Below, piece by piece: positions 36,045 through 46,634 of a DNA stretch of 64,000 nt. The position numbers were made by a program, and so were the translations under genes. Below the pieces are notes generated by a model. That model had not been told where the DNA came from. It worked only from the letters and a program-made list of their open reading frames with translations, and ran no database searches. Location of the stretch: assembly GCA_900473795.1 (NCBI GenBank), contig UCMT01000019.1, forward strand, positions 62,001 to 126,000, in the 5' to 3' direction. The DNA comes from Hyphomicrobiales bacterium. GTDB taxonomy: Bacteria > Pseudomonadota > Alphaproteobacteria > Rhizobiales > Rhizobiaceae. Positions within the stretch are counted from its first letter, which is position 1; the number at the start of each line of letters is the position of its first letter.

Positions 36045-37255
36045 GCGCTACGCCCCCAAACCTTGTGGATCAGGTGAAGGATCTCGAAGTTAACCCGATC
36101 AGCGCTTTCGATCGCTCGCTTCAGCGCCTCCCGACCAACCTCGCCGACTTCAAGCTCGTAAAGCGTTTTTTTCGCGACGGCTGCACCAGCAATGGCGGTC
36201 GACTCCAGAGCCTCCGACACGAGTACGTCATCACCAAAAAGACGTCGCATGACCCCAGACATGTACTTCTGCGGTCCGTCGTTCGGATTCACACGTGTCA
36301 GAAGGAACCGGAAGAAATCATGCTCAAACTGTGCGCCGAACTGGCCCAGCGTCTCGGAAAGATCGGAAATCATGATGAGGAATTGATTGCAAGACGCCAC
36401 GTCGAGCATGGCTGGATGAACCGTCACGATCAGCGACGTCGCAGCATACAGTGCTGCGAGCGTCGAGTAGCCAAGTGATGGCGGTGTGTCGAGAATGACA
36501 ATGTCATAACGATCTTCCACACGCGCCAGCGCGTTGCTTAGCCGTTCGAAAAAGAGACCGAGGTCGTCCCTATTCCTCTGTGTAAGGTAGGAAGGGGTGT
36601 CAAACTCGAAGTCCATGAGTTCGAGGTTTCCTGGCACCAGATCGACGCCTGGGAAATAAGTAGGTCGAATGACATCTGCCAGGGCTCGGCGCTCGTTGTC
36701 ATAGCGTATCGCCGCATAGGCAGTCTCATTTTCGCCGAGATCAAATTCCGGTTGGATACCAAATAGCGCCGTCATGGACGCTTGTGGATCCAGATCCATG
36801 CACAACACCCGGTAGCCCTGCAAGCCGAGGAAATGCGCCAGATGCATCGAGGTCGTCGTCTTCGAACTTCCCCCTTTGAAATTCGCAGTGGCGATAACCT
36901 GCAGCTTCTCGCCCTCACGGCGGTACGGCAAAAGCTCACCGGCATCATCCGGACGAAGGGTAGCGAGAAATGAGCGCAGCTCTTTCACCTGGTCTACCGT
37001 ATAAGTGCGCCGATTGTTCTCGGCGCGCTCCGGTACAGGTCCCTTCCCTTCGATCGTTAGTTGCCGGAGGGTGCTTTCAGGTACTCCCAGCAATCGTACC
37101 AGATCGAGGGTCGAGAATGTTCTCGCGAATGTTTTTCGTGCGGCTGGCGGATAGACTGCTTCGCGCATATCTTGAAGCTCCGCCGAAAGCTTCGACGTGT
37201 ACGCCTGGATCTTCGATGCAGTATCTCTGACGTTATGAGAAGCCGAGTAAAGCAT
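36041..37255 (-). CDS. repA: Plasmid partition ATPase RepA
   Basis: 404 residues: N-terminal DNA-binding region with a MerR-like helix-turn-helix (LDLVRLLGVPESTLRQL), deviant Walker A KGGSSKTT at 127-134, DLDPQASMT, and IVILDTPPSLG. It segregates the replicon and represses repABC. The ATG has AAGGGG five bases upstream. Confidence 0.95.
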   Translation of the reverse strand: MLYSASHNVRDTASKIQAYTSKLSAELQDMREAVYPPAARKTFARTFSTLDLVRLLGVPESTLRQLTIEGKGPVPERAENNRRTYTVDQVKELRSFLATLRPDDAGELLPYRREGEKLQVIATANFKGGSSKTTTSMHLAHFLGLQGYRVLCMDLDPQASMTALFGIQPEFDLGENETAYAAIRYDNERRALADVIRPTYFPGVDLVPGNLELMDFEFDTPSYLTQRNRDDLGLFFERLSNALARVEDRYDIVILDTPPSLGYSTLAALYAATSLIVTVHPAMLDVASCNQFLIMISDLSETLGQFGAQFEHDFFRFLLTRVNPNDGPQKYMSGVMRRLFGDDVLVSEALESTAIAGAAVAKKTLYELEVGEVGREALKRAIESADRVNFEILHLIHKVWGRSA

Positions 37256-37265
37256 TAAATCCCCT

Positions 37266-37302
37266 TGACGGTTATGGTCACGATACGCAACCCTTACCGT
37301 CA
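37266..37302. promoter_or_regulatory. Inverted repeat in the repABC leader (RepA operator)
   Basis: TGACGGT (37266-37272) and ACCGTCA (37296-37302) form a perfect 7-base inverted repeat just upstream of repA. The site is where RepA/RepB autoregulation is expected. Confidence 0.45.
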
Positions 37303-37379
37303 GAAATGCCAGAGAGACTCCGATTCTTCAAGGAGTTTTTCGTTAATGAAAAGTTAACACCACCAATCACCGGCGCAGG

Positions 37380-37397
37380 ACTTTACAGTTGTAAAGT
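37380..37397. promoter_or_regulatory. Candidate parS palindrome
   Basis: ACTTTACA and TGTAAAGT are perfect 8-base arms around a GT centre, 125 bases upstream of repA. Length and symmetry fit repABC parS sites; binding by RepB is inferred. Confidence 0.5.
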
Positions 37398-37550
37398 TCA
37401 GCGCGACCTGTAGTTCCCACTTGGGCCGGCGAGAAGGTTTGCCACCTTGACCTCCACCCGCGCCACCACAAGCTTTCGACACCGAGGCCAGGTGGACGAC
37501 TCAGGCGATCGTTCAGGTACGGCCCCGCACTGGGGCCGCACCTCGCTGAA

Positions 37551-37868
37551 TCAATCCCAGGGAATGACGGCCATCAGATCATCGTCGTCTTGGCCCGGGA
37601 AGCGCCCGAGATTGGCATTGAGGCGTCCGTATCCGGTATTGACCGAGAGGGTGTAGTAGTCACTGCCGTTCTGATTGATCTTCTTCCAGATGCCGCCGAT
37701 TTCTACGGAGCGTCCCCTAGGGGTCTTGGCAAGGATGCGATAAACGGGCGCTTTCGGGTTGGTGATGCTGATTTCTTCGCCGGTCAAATCGATGTCATAA
37801 GCCATGGATGCGATGTTGCCCGAGAGGCCGGTTTCGGTGAAGCGGATGAAGTTTACGAGGTCGGACAT
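37551..37868 (-). CDS. DUF736-family plasmid protein
   Basis: 105 residues from the ATG at 37868 with AAAGGAG before it. Beta-rich sequence ending GRLNANLGRFPG..LMAVIPWD, with WKKINQNGSDYYTLSV in the middle, as in DUF736. Such proteins are common on alphaproteobacterial plasmids; the role is unknown. Confidence 0.7.
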   Translation of the reverse strand: MSDLVNFIRFTETGLSGNIASMAYDIDLTGEEISITNPKAPVYRILAKTPRGRSVEIGGIWKKINQNGSDYYTLSVNTGYGRLNANLGRFPGQDDDDLMAVIPWD

Positions 37869-38738
37869 TGCTGTATCTCCTTTGTTTGCGTTGCCGATGG
37901 ACACGACAAAAGGGCGGGAACAGGAACGGCCGCACCCGAAGGGTCGCAGCACCTGAGAGCGGGACGATTTTGCAGCGCGAGGAGATCTGTAGGATCGGGG
38001 AAAATCGTTCCGATCGAGGGTTGCGGGCGTGACGACCGGCCTTAGTGATCCATCTGAAGGCATCGCATACAAAGGAGATCAGCGCAGATGTCTCCGGATA
38101 TAACGCCGCCCGTTTCACCGAAACCGGCATCGCCACCCATTGACGCCAGACGCATCTACCTGAAATCGACCAGGCGATTAAACACCACTTAGCGGGAGAA
38201 CCATCGGCATCCTCGCAACGACATTCGCCGAGAGCTGGGGCTCATACGGAACTGACTGCATCTGGGAAGAAGACCGATCACGCAGCGAGCCCATCGAAAC
38301 ATCGAGATCGGCTCCACCACCATGCCATCCCGGGAGCCTCCCCTGACAAGATCGCCGATCTTCAGGACAGGAACACTGATTGCCCTAGCGATTTACAGCT
38401 GCGTGGGGTTGCGGACACGATCACAGTACGCGGGGTGAAGATTGTTCCTTTCGCATTTAAGGGAAAAGCCGTTGCTGACGGGTCCGACAACAAGCCACAT
38501 CATCCGCGCCCGATCACATGCGGCCTCATCCAGCCAATGTCGTACCGGAAATAAACGCTCGCGTGACTCCAGCGCTGCGTGGATCCTACTTGCGACGCAA
38601 AGCGCGGGCCGGGGTTCGATGCCCTGGACCGCGCTCGCGGGCGGGAAAATGACTAGGGTAGGTCAAATAGCTGGCTCTGTTTTAAACAGGGGCCGACCGC
38701 GCGGAAGAAGCGCGACCGGCTGGATAGCATCGGCTGGG
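37869..38738. other. 870 bases without a recognisable gene
   Basis: Short ORFs on both strands have no ribosome site or natural sequence. I see no repeats of note. Confidence 0.4.
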
Positions 38739-40340
38739 TTATTCCGCTGCCATCGGCAGGGACTGGGCCTCGTCGTCGATCTCGATGTTTGCCTCGGCGC
38801 TCGGGTCGGATGCAATCCGGATTGGAGCCGGGAGCCAGCCGGTTCCCACAATTAGCCTGTCCGCGATCAGCACAGCTTCTGTCTTCTTAGCCGCTGCCTT
38901 CACGGATAGGCTTGCGTCTTCGCCCTTGGCTTCCGCCACAGCGAGAGCAATGCTCTGCCGATTGATGTGACTGAAATAGCTGTCGGCGGTCGTCTCGAAC
39001 CAGTCGGTCATCCGCACATTGAGCGCACGACCAAGCTGGTTTGCCTGCTCGATACCAGATCGGCGGTCGGTGAGTTTCTTCTCCACAGCGTTGACGGAGT
39101 GGGCTGCCGCATAGGCCAGCAGGAGCAGCAGTTCTTCGCGGCTCTGTGCAAGGCACCACTCGAACAGGTCGGCAGGGTTTCCGGGGATTTTATGCCCGTA
39201 GTTTTCCTGTACGCTCTCGAAATCGGCAGCGGCCCTGCACTTTTCAGGCGATTTTATCGACCCTTCGACGCGCTCATAAGTCAGCGACACTTGCAGGGCG
39301 CTTTGCTCGGACACATAGCCGGTGTAAGCAACACGCAGCAGCATGGCGTGAACGACGGCGGCAAGCGCCACATCGGGATTGTGGACCAGCTCGACGCGAA
39401 GCGCTGCGGTCTTCTGTGCCGTCAAATCCTCGATCAGGGTTGCCGGGTGGGTAAGCTTCGGGGTGTCATCCTTGGCTTTAACGCTTGCGGGGGCGTTCCC
39501 GTTTTCGCCGTCGTCCGCGTCTCCGGCCTCGTCCTCTTTCCTGATGATGCCGATCGCCGCTTCCAGCTTGCCGTGATAGTTGACATACAGCACGATGCCG
39601 CTTCTCGCCTTGTCTTCGGCCAAATAGGTTTCCTTGCTTTCGGAAATCTCGTCCAGCCGCCGGTTGATCGCATCAACGCGCTCGTGTGCGCCCTTCTCCT
39701 CAGCCTCGTTGTTGATCATTTCTGCCAATTCGTCATGCTCTTGGCAAAGCGCGTCGTATTCAGCTTGAACTTCGTCAGAAAGCTCGACCTCCACCGGATA
39801 GACACGCGGTACATTGAACATCCATTCCGGGCGTTCGGAAGTCGCTTCCACCCATTTCCAGCCTTGCTGACGATATGGCACCGTGGCTTCTTCCAGCTTC
39901 TCGGATACGAGCCTGTCGAGCAATGCGACATCAAGCGCATAACCTCCGCCGTCCGCGTCAAACAGATCGCGGCGAATGGTTCCGCCTACCTGCTCATAGG
40001 CATCCAGCCCCCCGACGAATTTCACCCGCCGGTCAGTGCTGGCAACCTCGTCCGTCAACAGGTTCGACTTGATCCGGCTTGCATGACGATCCCATGTGGA
40101 TAGGCCATTCCAAACCTGTTCCTGTCGCTCATGGTCGTCGGAAACCGTGAAGGCGGAAAGTTGCTCGAAGGTCATCTCCTCCTTGCGGTAGAGGTCCAAC
40201 AGTTTGGGTGAGACCTTCGCCAACGCCAGACGGCGGCGCACGATGATTTCCGTGGTTCCAAAACGGGCGGCAATGTCAGGGATCGCCTTGCCCTGATCCG
40301 CCAAGGCGCTGAACGCCTCGTAAGCATCCACCGGGTGGAG
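38739..40340 (-). pseudogene. parB-type gene, C-terminal part cut off by an insertion
   Basis: The open frame carries LHPVDAYEAFSALADQGKAI, the ParB helix-turn-helix (DIAARFGTTEIIVRRRLALAK) and a long C-terminal region of about 400 residues found in large plasmid ParB/Spo0J-like proteins. The N-terminal nuclease-like ParB domain is missing and lies at 46871-47185, in the same orientation, on the other side of the inserted element. The ORF could begin at an internal GTG (40331), but no ribosome site is seen. Together the parts would give about 640 residues. The frame has not decayed, so the break is recent. Confidence 0.85.
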
Positions 40341-40405
40341 CTGTTAGGTTATGCGTCAAGTGTCCTTTTAGCTGGACAACGCTGATTCTAAGGACTTTTT
40401 AGCTG
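40341..40405. repeat. Left end of the element with subterminal repeats
   Basis: Terminal TGTTAGGTT (40342-40350), then CTTTTAGCTG (40365-40374) and CTTTTTAGCTG (40395-40405) as direct repeats. The first lies in a small GTCC/GGAC hairpin. These could be accessory recombinase sites. Confidence 0.55.
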
Positions 40406-40458
40406 CGCTCCGTATTTCGAGTGTATCTTTGGCTTCGAAGCCCTCTTGGGTCTGTCAA

Positions 40459-41103
40459 TTACGGGCTTTCTCGACGGAAGCGATAGCCGCCCTTTGATGC
40501 GCGCATGGCCTTGGCGATCGCCTTGTTGATGTCGTCGAGATTGCAGGTTTCCGGGTGGAACTTGCGACCCACCCATCGATGCATGGCTTTGTGTTCCTCA
40601 TGGTCAGGGTCCAGCCAGGCTTCGAGGAAGTCGGCATAACCTGAAGTTCCGCCAACATCTTCTGGAGGTGCGGATCGGTTGCCAGCGATACAGTGAGGAT
40701 ACTTGACGCCTTCTTCGCGCGCTACGCGCTCCAAGCGCAGCAGATGACGCCAATTATCGCCAAAGTCGTATTCGTAGAGGATCGTGACAGGGTTTTCCTC
40801 GGGATCGTAGGGAAAGTGAAGGTCGATCATCCTGACCTCGGTCGCCTCGAAGGTCCGGCTGTCGGACAGACCGTCCTCATCGAACTCCGGGGCACCATAG
40901 ATAAGACCGCCAATATTGAACTGATGCAAATGACTGTCGGTCCAGCCAAAGGCTGCCTGCAGCACCTCGTGGAGTTGAGCGAGGTTGAGAGTGATTGGCA
41001 GTTCGAGAGTGCGGCTGATCCTGGGCTCGATGCCGAGGATATGAACCTCGGCGCGCACAATGAAGCTATCTGGATCGAAGGGGTCAAGCATGCCGCAGAT
41101 CAT
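40459..41103 (-). CDS. Plasmid pRiA4b ORF-3-like protein (passenger)
   Basis: About 214 residues. The pRiA4b ORF-3 domain is seen in LPITLNLAQLHEVLQAAFGWTDSHLHQF, ILYEYDFGDNWRH and YPHCIAGNRSAPPEDVGG. Function of the family is unknown; it is common near mobile elements. The start is uncertain: 41175 (GTG), 41112, 41103 and 41091 are in frame and none has a good ribosome site. It follows the TnpC-like gene on the same strand. Confidence 0.7.
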   Translation of the reverse strand: MICGMLDPFDPDSFIVRAEVHILGIEPRISRTLELPITLNLAQLHEVLQAAFGWTDSHLHQFNIGGLIYGAPEFDEDGLSDSRTFEATEVRMIDLHFPYDPEENPVTILYEYDFGDNWRHLLRLERVAREEGVKYPHCIAGNRSAPPEDVGGTSGYADFLEAWLDPDHEEHKAMHRWVGRKFHPETCNLDDINKAIAKAMRASKGGYRFRRESP

Positions 41104-41179
41104 GCCGGGCATGATCGTCGCAGGCAATGGGGAAGACAATTGTCCTTCGAGGACCGCAGCGACGCCGATCGCCACGACG

Positions 41180-41662
41180 TCAGGATTTTGGCCCGCGCGG
41201 GAGGGCCACCGGCTTCATGTCGCGATCGCGCTCAGTGATCAGGCGGGCATTATGACGCTTCTGCCGCTCAACCTCCGTTTCGGCTTCGAGGATGCGCTTC
41301 AGCAGGACGGCATTTTCCGTCACCATACGCCGCTCCTCGATCTGCAAGACCTGGATCAGAGCGCGCTGCTGGGCGAGTTTGTCTTCCCAGGCCGCCAGCT
41401 TTTCGGGGACGATCTTGCGATCGCTGGCGCGACGCAACTCATCGATCATCGAGCGATGATTGGTGTAGATCGCGTTGCGGCCGACACCCGCCTCACGTGC
41501 GAGCGTGGCAACGGTCAGACGGTAGGATCGCTTTTGCAGGTCCGGGTGTGTGGGCAGTCCCTTCACCAGGCGCTCCAGAGCCTCCCGCAGCTTGCGGTCC
41601 GTGTTGCGCAGGCGTTTTTCGTGCGGCGTCAGCGCCGATGGCTTGCTGGGTTTACGCGCCAT
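41180..41662 (-). CDS. TnpC/DUF6262-like transposition protein
   Basis: 160 residues, basic N-terminus, a putative helix-turn-helix (TVATLAREAGVGRNAIYTNH) and a coiled-coil C-terminus (KLAAWEDKLAQQRALIQVLQIEERR). This matches the accessory protein that follows the recombinases in Tn554-like elements. The start at 41662 overlaps the third recombinase; an earlier ATG at 41680 is possible. Confidence 0.7.
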   Translation of the reverse strand: MARKPSKPSALTPHEKRLRNTDRKLREALERLVKGLPTHPDLQKRSYRLTVATLAREAGVGRNAIYTNHRSMIDELRRASDRKIVPEKLAAWEDKLAQQRALIQVLQIEERRMVTENAVLLKRILEAETEVERQKRHNARLITERDRDMKPVALPRGPKS

Positions 41663-43526
41663 CGCGACCATCCTTTCCATGATCGAGATCGCCAAGGATA
41701 CGATCACATTCGGCGATCCGTGTTTCCGCAATCCTGCGGCTGACCGCGTCCAGCCCGGGCTGATCGAGAAGATCGGCATTGCGATCGCGGCGCGCCTGCC
41801 AGACCGGTCTGTGCCTGGCTGTGACGGCAAAGTTGGTGCAGGCGAGACACGTGCTTTCGGTTCTCAGCACGGGGTTCGGGCCGCGCTCGTCGCCGAAACA
41901 GGCAGCTGTTTCGACGCGATAGACGCAATAGCCCCAGTCGCAAATCCCAAGGCGGAGATCGGTTTCTTCCATCAAGAAACGGACATAAGCCTGGACATCT
42001 CCGTCGCGCGTGCGTCCGCGGAACAGCGAGCGAGCGGCGATCATCCGTCCACCCTTGCCGGCAAGCGCCGTCGCAGTCAGCACCTCTTCCAGGGCAGCGC
42101 GGGTTTCTTCCTGGGCATGCCGGTCGATCAGGTCGTCGAGCGCGAAGTCGGTTCCGACATAGCCGCGATCGGTCATGGCACGCGTCACATGGCCGAAGTG
42201 CGCCTGAAGCGCATGCAGGCCGGTGCCGTCGCGTTTTCCGACAAAGCGCGCGAAGGTCTTTCTGCCCTGATGGGTATTCAGATGCCAAGGCTCGCCCTCG
42301 TGGTCCGGCAAGCTGATGAACGGTGCGAACAGATCGTTCAGCCGCCGTATGATGGTTGAGACAATGGGCAGGTCGATGCGGGCGGCCGGACCGACCAACC
42401 CCGTGCTGGCCATCACCAGGAACAGTTCGGATCGCCCGGTTTGCGTCCGCAGGCGGGCGGTCAGCCGCTCCATAACCACGACGGCTCGCTCGACCGGCGC
42501 TGGAGCAACCCAGCGATGGGCTTCGCCGTCGACGCCGCGCGCCGTTTTGTAGATCTGCCCGGCAAGGTAGGCGAAGGTCTCGCTGCTATCACCGGAGAGA
42601 TGGTGTTCGATGCAGCCGACCTGAAGGCCAAGGATCTCCGAGACACGGGCGCCGACCAGATAGGCGATGACGACAAAACAGGCATCGTAAATGCGATCGG
42701 CAAGATAGCGCACCTGCTTGGTGCTGATGACAGGCGCTTCATGCCATGGAACATCCTCCCCGGGTGGCATCGAGAAGGCGAACGACGCGATCGCGTCGGT
42801 CACGATGAAGCCGGCCTTTGTCTGGCTGATGCCCCTGGCAAGGGCATCGTCATAGGCGGTCTGCGCCGTTGTCTGCAAAGCAACGATGTCGTCGGCCGGC
42901 TGTTCGATCAGACGCAGCGCCGCCGAGACCAATGGCACGGCGACCGCATCCGGCGTATAGGGCAGCCAGCCCCGGTCACGGCGAACGAACGGCGGCGCAG
43001 TCCCTGGGAATGGATCATCAATTGCCACTTCCGGGAACTTCGATCCTTGAAGATACAGACACGTCAGCAAATTTGCGTAATGTTGCAGCGTCGCGCTCTT
43101 CAACGGCTCGCCTGGCTTACTGCCCGGACGCTGCGCCATCGCTGCCAGGAATCCGTCGCTGGCATCACGGTCGAGATCGGCAAAGCGCCGATATCCTTGC
43201 GCCGCCATCCAGCGGATCAGTGTCCTCTGCGTGCCGAAGACGCGGACGATCGACGACTCGTGAACGTTACGGCGACCTGGAGGCGGGTCCAGCTTCAGGC
43301 TCCACAGGAACAATTTGGCCGCCTCTCGCCAGTCAGCCCATTGCGGATCGCTGAACCAGCTGTCGTCGGCCAGGGCAAATCCCCAGTCGAGCGAGAAGTC
43401 ACTCCGGTTTGCGCCGGGGCGATGGCCGTCGAGATGCCAGACCTGGTCTGACCATACCGAGCGTGCCGATATCCGAAGGACTGACCTCGCCTGAGCGACA
43501 AGATCGGATGCAGTGTACGCTTGCAT
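41652..43526 (-). CDS. Tyrosine recombinase 3 of the element
   Basis: 624 residues. Catalytic positions can be read in the C-terminal half: Arg in GARVSEILGL, His-x-x-Arg in HQGRKTFAR, and GHVTRAMTDRGYVG with the last His and Tyr. A zinc-like Cys cluster (CDWGYC, CLACTNF) follows, as in TnpB-type enzymes. Begins three bases after the stop of recombinase 2. Confidence 0.82.
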   Translation of the reverse strand: MQAYTASDLVAQARSVLRISARSVWSDQVWHLDGHRPGANRSDFSLDWGFALADDSWFSDPQWADWREAAKLFLWSLKLDPPPGRRNVHESSIVRVFGTQRTLIRWMAAQGYRRFADLDRDASDGFLAAMAQRPGSKPGEPLKSATLQHYANLLTCLYLQGSKFPEVAIDDPFPGTAPPFVRRDRGWLPYTPDAVAVPLVSAALRLIEQPADDIVALQTTAQTAYDDALARGISQTKAGFIVTDAIASFAFSMPPGEDVPWHEAPVISTKQVRYLADRIYDACFVVIAYLVGARVSEILGLQVGCIEHHLSGDSSETFAYLAGQIYKTARGVDGEAHRWVAPAPVERAVVVMERLTARLRTQTGRSELFLVMASTGLVGPAARIDLPIVSTIIRRLNDLFAPFISLPDHEGEPWHLNTHQGRKTFARFVGKRDGTGLHALQAHFGHVTRAMTDRGYVGTDFALDDLIDRHAQEETRAALEEVLTATALAGKGGRMIAARSLFRGRTRDGDVQAYVRFLMEETDLRLGICDWGYCVYRVETAACFGDERGPNPVLRTESTCLACTNFAVTARHRPVWQARRDRNADLLDQPGLDAVSRRIAETRIAECDRILGDLDHGKDGRDGA

Positions 43527-43529
43527 CGC

Positions 43530-45341
43530 TTACTCCAGCGCCGGAAGAGTTGGAAGGGTCGACATCCGGCGTTCGGCCTCCGTGTGCAGCGATTGCGGGA
43601 AGTCGGGCAGGATGTCGCCCGTTAGAATGCGCAGGCTCGGCGCATACAGAAGCTCGAAGCGGCGCGGATCGATACGCTCACGCGCGCGCTCCAGTTCCTC
43701 CTTAGCCTGAAGAACACGCGCCATGTGCTCCGCATCGATCGGGATGACCAGTCCCGGGCAGCGCAAACATCCGCCGAAGTGCCGGCACATCCTGCCGGCC
43801 GTTGATCCAGGCGCGATGCCTTCGGCCGGGTTGAGGCAATCATGGCTGAACGGAACCGTCGCATCGCTCGCCAGCGCAATGCAGTCGCGTTGCACCTGAT
43901 CTTCGGTGTTCGCCTTCGCGCCGACAATCCAGACAAGCATAAGCTCCTGTAATCGGGCGATGGTCTCGCGCTGGATACGACGCGTCTGAGGCCCCCTGAT
44001 GTAAAGCTCGGTCGTATCGGCGCGGGCGTGGTTGAGCACGTCCTGTGTCGCGACGATATCGCCACCGGACGCCTTGTAGTATTCGGTGGCGACGCTGCCC
44101 CGCAGCAGCACCGCCGCAAAATCCGGCAAGAACGGTCGCGCCCGCTCCGGCGCCGCCTTGTTCCAGATGGCGATCCGGGCATTGGAGCGTTTGATGAACA
44201 GCTTCAGGGCATGCGACAATGTCCCATCCGCAATCAGCGTGACCGTATTCTTCTTCTCGCTTTTCACCAGGAACAGGCGATCGCGATCCTGCCGGCTGGC
44301 CCGGCCTGCGAGCGGCGCGGTCATCGCCAGCAACTTGTCGATCAGGTTCGGCGCCGCATAGCGGCGACGGCGGTCGAACGATCGCCGTTGCGCGCGCTTC
44401 ACCTTCGCGCCGGCTCGGGGCTTGGCCCACTCGACGATGATACGATGCTCGTCGAGCGGATGCGCCACCTGACAATTCCGCGTGATCAGCCGCAGCGCAT
44501 CCGGATTGCCCGCCGTCTGGATCGCCAGAGCGATGAAGAACGCCGCGACCGTTTCACCGGTCAGGTGCAGGTAGCCGCCAAGATGACGAAGCCCGCCATG
44601 GCGGTTGACAGCCGATATGTTGACGCCGCTGCGGATCGCACACGTCCGCGAAGGAAGCACTCCGTCATTCACCCGGGCGATCGCCCGGACCAGGTCGCAA
44701 AGCTCGGGATCGACGCCATCGATCGGACCGCTCGTCGCAAGGATGGTCCGCCCCGCTTCGAAGCGCTCCCATGCTTCGTCAATTTCCTCGTAGCACGCGC
44801 GCAGGATCGCCTTGAGATCCTCCCCGGCAAGACGTGGTCGGGTGTCGGCATTGCGGTTCGGCCAGACCCGCCAGGGGAAGTCGATGCGGCCCGGCAGCCG
44901 CGACGGATGCCGGCGCTTCGTCCAGTCGATCATCTGGCGAAGCTGCATCAGCACATTCGCCCGTGAACTCTTCGACCAGGGCTGGTTCGTCTGTCCCGCG
45001 ACCTGGCGATCCAGCCACGCGATATAACGCCCAACCATCGCGGTCGTCAGATCGGCCACAGACAGAACCTGGCTGTCCTCCGCCACAAAGCGCGCAAACG
45101 CGCGCAGCGCCATCCAGCAATGGCGCTGCGTGTCCCGGCTCGAGGCGGCATGATGGTGACGGAAGGCGTCGGCCAGAAGCAGTGCGACGTCCGACGGCAA
45201 GCCGAGCGCGCCGGTATTGTAGCGCTTTGTGACGTCGCCCCAGCCGTCGCGGAAGACGACGATGGTATCGGCTGGCTGATCCAGAACAATCGGCGCCGCG
45301 GCCGCCAGACGCCGGTCGATGCGTTCGCGTCTAACGGCCAT
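43530..45341 (-). CDS. Tyrosine recombinase 2 of the element
   Basis: 603 residues, the size of Tn554 TnpB. Recognisable are AGNPDALRLITRNC (first Arg), LLRGSVATEYYK, and VLNHARADTTELYIRG (His and nucleophile Tyr). The usual His-x-x-Arg is altered, so its activity may depend on its partners. A Cys-rich motif (CRHFGGCLRCPG) is near the end. Overlaps recombinase 1 by 11 bases. Confidence 0.8.
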   Translation of the reverse strand: MAVRRERIDRRLAAAAPIVLDQPADTIVVFRDGWGDVTKRYNTGALGLPSDVALLLADAFRHHHAASSRDTQRHCWMALRAFARFVAEDSQVLSVADLTTAMVGRYIAWLDRQVAGQTNQPWSKSSRANVLMQLRQMIDWTKRRHPSRLPGRIDFPWRVWPNRNADTRPRLAGEDLKAILRACYEEIDEAWERFEAGRTILATSGPIDGVDPELCDLVRAIARVNDGVLPSRTCAIRSGVNISAVNRHGGLRHLGGYLHLTGETVAAFFIALAIQTAGNPDALRLITRNCQVAHPLDEHRIIVEWAKPRAGAKVKRAQRRSFDRRRRYAAPNLIDKLLAMTAPLAGRASRQDRDRLFLVKSEKKNTVTLIADGTLSHALKLFIKRSNARIAIWNKAAPERARPFLPDFAAVLLRGSVATEYYKASGGDIVATQDVLNHARADTTELYIRGPQTRRIQRETIARLQELMLVWIVGAKANTEDQVQRDCIALASDATVPFSHDCLNPAEGIAPGSTAGRMCRHFGGCLRCPGLVIPIDAEHMARVLQAKEELERARERIDPRRFELLYAPSLRILTGDILPDFPQSLHTEAERRMSTLPTLPALE

Positions 45342-46488
45342 CGGGGATCAACTCGCCATACAGATAGTCGATGCTGTCGGCGAGTTCCCGCGCATTCAGT
45401 TCGACGCAGCGCAGGTAAATCGCCGTGCTCTGGATCGAGCTGTGCCCCAGCAGCACCTGCACGATCTTCAGCGGATTGAGGTCTGGCGTCGTCGCTGCCT
45501 GCCGCTGCAATCGCACCAGCATCGTCATCGCGAATGTGTGCCTCAAGTAATGCAAAGTTCCCGCCACACCCGCCGCCCGGAACGCCTCTGCAAACACCGC
45601 CGTCAATCGTGTCTTGCTGACTGCGTTTCCCTGAAGATTGAGGAACAGCGCCGAGGGCGGCCGATAATCCGGCCGTCGACGACGCAACGCCCGGACATGG
45701 GGTGTGCGAACCTCGTCGAGATAGAGTTGCGTGCGGTCGACCAGGCGGATCGGCGGGTAGATCGTGCGCGGCTTGTCACCCTTGGTAATCGTCAGCGGCA
45801 CGCCGATCAAGGGATGATCCTCGTCGTCCAGATGGGCCGTCTCCGGAACCTGGAAGACCGCGAGGCCGCAAAGCTCCTTGCGCCGCAGTCCCGTCGCCAG
45901 CGCCCATTCCGCCATCAACCGGTAGGGCATATCCAGATGCGCAAAGACGCGGCGCAATTGATCGACACGCAACGGTCTCGGCAAACGTTCGTGCTCGGCG
46001 ACCGTCAGGATGTTCGCCGCCATGACGCCTGGACGCGCATCGACATGCGCCAGGAACGATTGTCGCCGACTGGCACCCACCCGCACATCGACAAAGTGGA
46101 ACGGCAGAGTCTCAATCCACCCGCGGCCTTGCGCCCAGGCATAGAACCGGCAGACCGTGCGGACCCGATCGTTCACCGTCGAGCGCGCGTAGGGCCGTTT
46201 CGTATGCAGGCTCGGCTGTGACAGCATGCGATTGCGCCAGGCCGCAATCTCGGCCTCGCTCACGCTGTGCCAGTCAAGACCGGACTGCTCCAGGCTGTCG
46301 AACCAGTCGTGAAGATGCTCGCCGTAGGTTCGGACCGTTTCCGCCGCGTGGCTGCGGCCGGGTATCGTCGCCAGTTCCATCAGCCAGGCGAACGCCGGCT
46401 CGATGATCGCCATCCGTTCCGATACCAGGATCGGAAAGCCGGCCGGGATCGCGGCATAACCCATCGCCGCCCTGATGATCCGCACCAT
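45331..46488 (-). CDS. Tyrosine recombinase 1 of the element
   Basis: 385 residues from the ATG at 46488, with AGAGGA upstream; a longer start at 46557 is less likely. N-terminal SAM-like core-binding domain, then ATGLRRKELCGL (Arg), LHYLRHTFAM (His-x-x-Arg) and LLGHSSIQSTAIYL (His and Tyr). All residues needed for strand exchange are kept. First gene of the recombinase operon. Confidence 0.85.
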   Translation of the reverse strand: MVRIIRAAMGYAAIPAGFPILVSERMAIIEPAFAWLMELATIPGRSHAAETVRTYGEHLHDWFDSLEQSGLDWHSVSEAEIAAWRNRMLSQPSLHTKRPYARSTVNDRVRTVCRFYAWAQGRGWIETLPFHFVDVRVGASRRQSFLAHVDARPGVMAANILTVAEHERLPRPLRVDQLRRVFAHLDMPYRLMAEWALATGLRRKELCGLAVFQVPETAHLDDEDHPLIGVPLTITKGDKPRTIYPPIRLVDRTQLYLDEVRTPHVRALRRRRPDYRPPSALFLNLQGNAVSKTRLTAVFAEAFRAAGVAGTLHYLRHTFAMTMLVRLQRQAATTPDLNPLKIVQVLLGHSSIQSTAIYLRCVELNARELADSIDYLYGELIPDGR

Positions 46489-46634
46489 GTCCTGTCCTCT
46501 TTGCTCGCCGCCATAAGAAACAGCAAAAGACATCAGCCAGGACCGAAAGCCCTGCACAGCAACAAAGAAGACAGTTTCTCGAACAGGATGTTATCTTGAG
46601 CGGAGCGCCTTCGGCGCACTCTTCTATTTTGACT

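Noticed and set aside
38967..40103. 378-residue plus-strand ORF
   Set aside because: Shadow of the ParB C-terminal part on the other strand; no ribosome site and no family.
42441..43451. Plus-strand ORFs over the recombinases (also 44028-44966, 45319-46221)
   Set aside because: Antisense to clear tyrosine recombinases with catalytic motifs.
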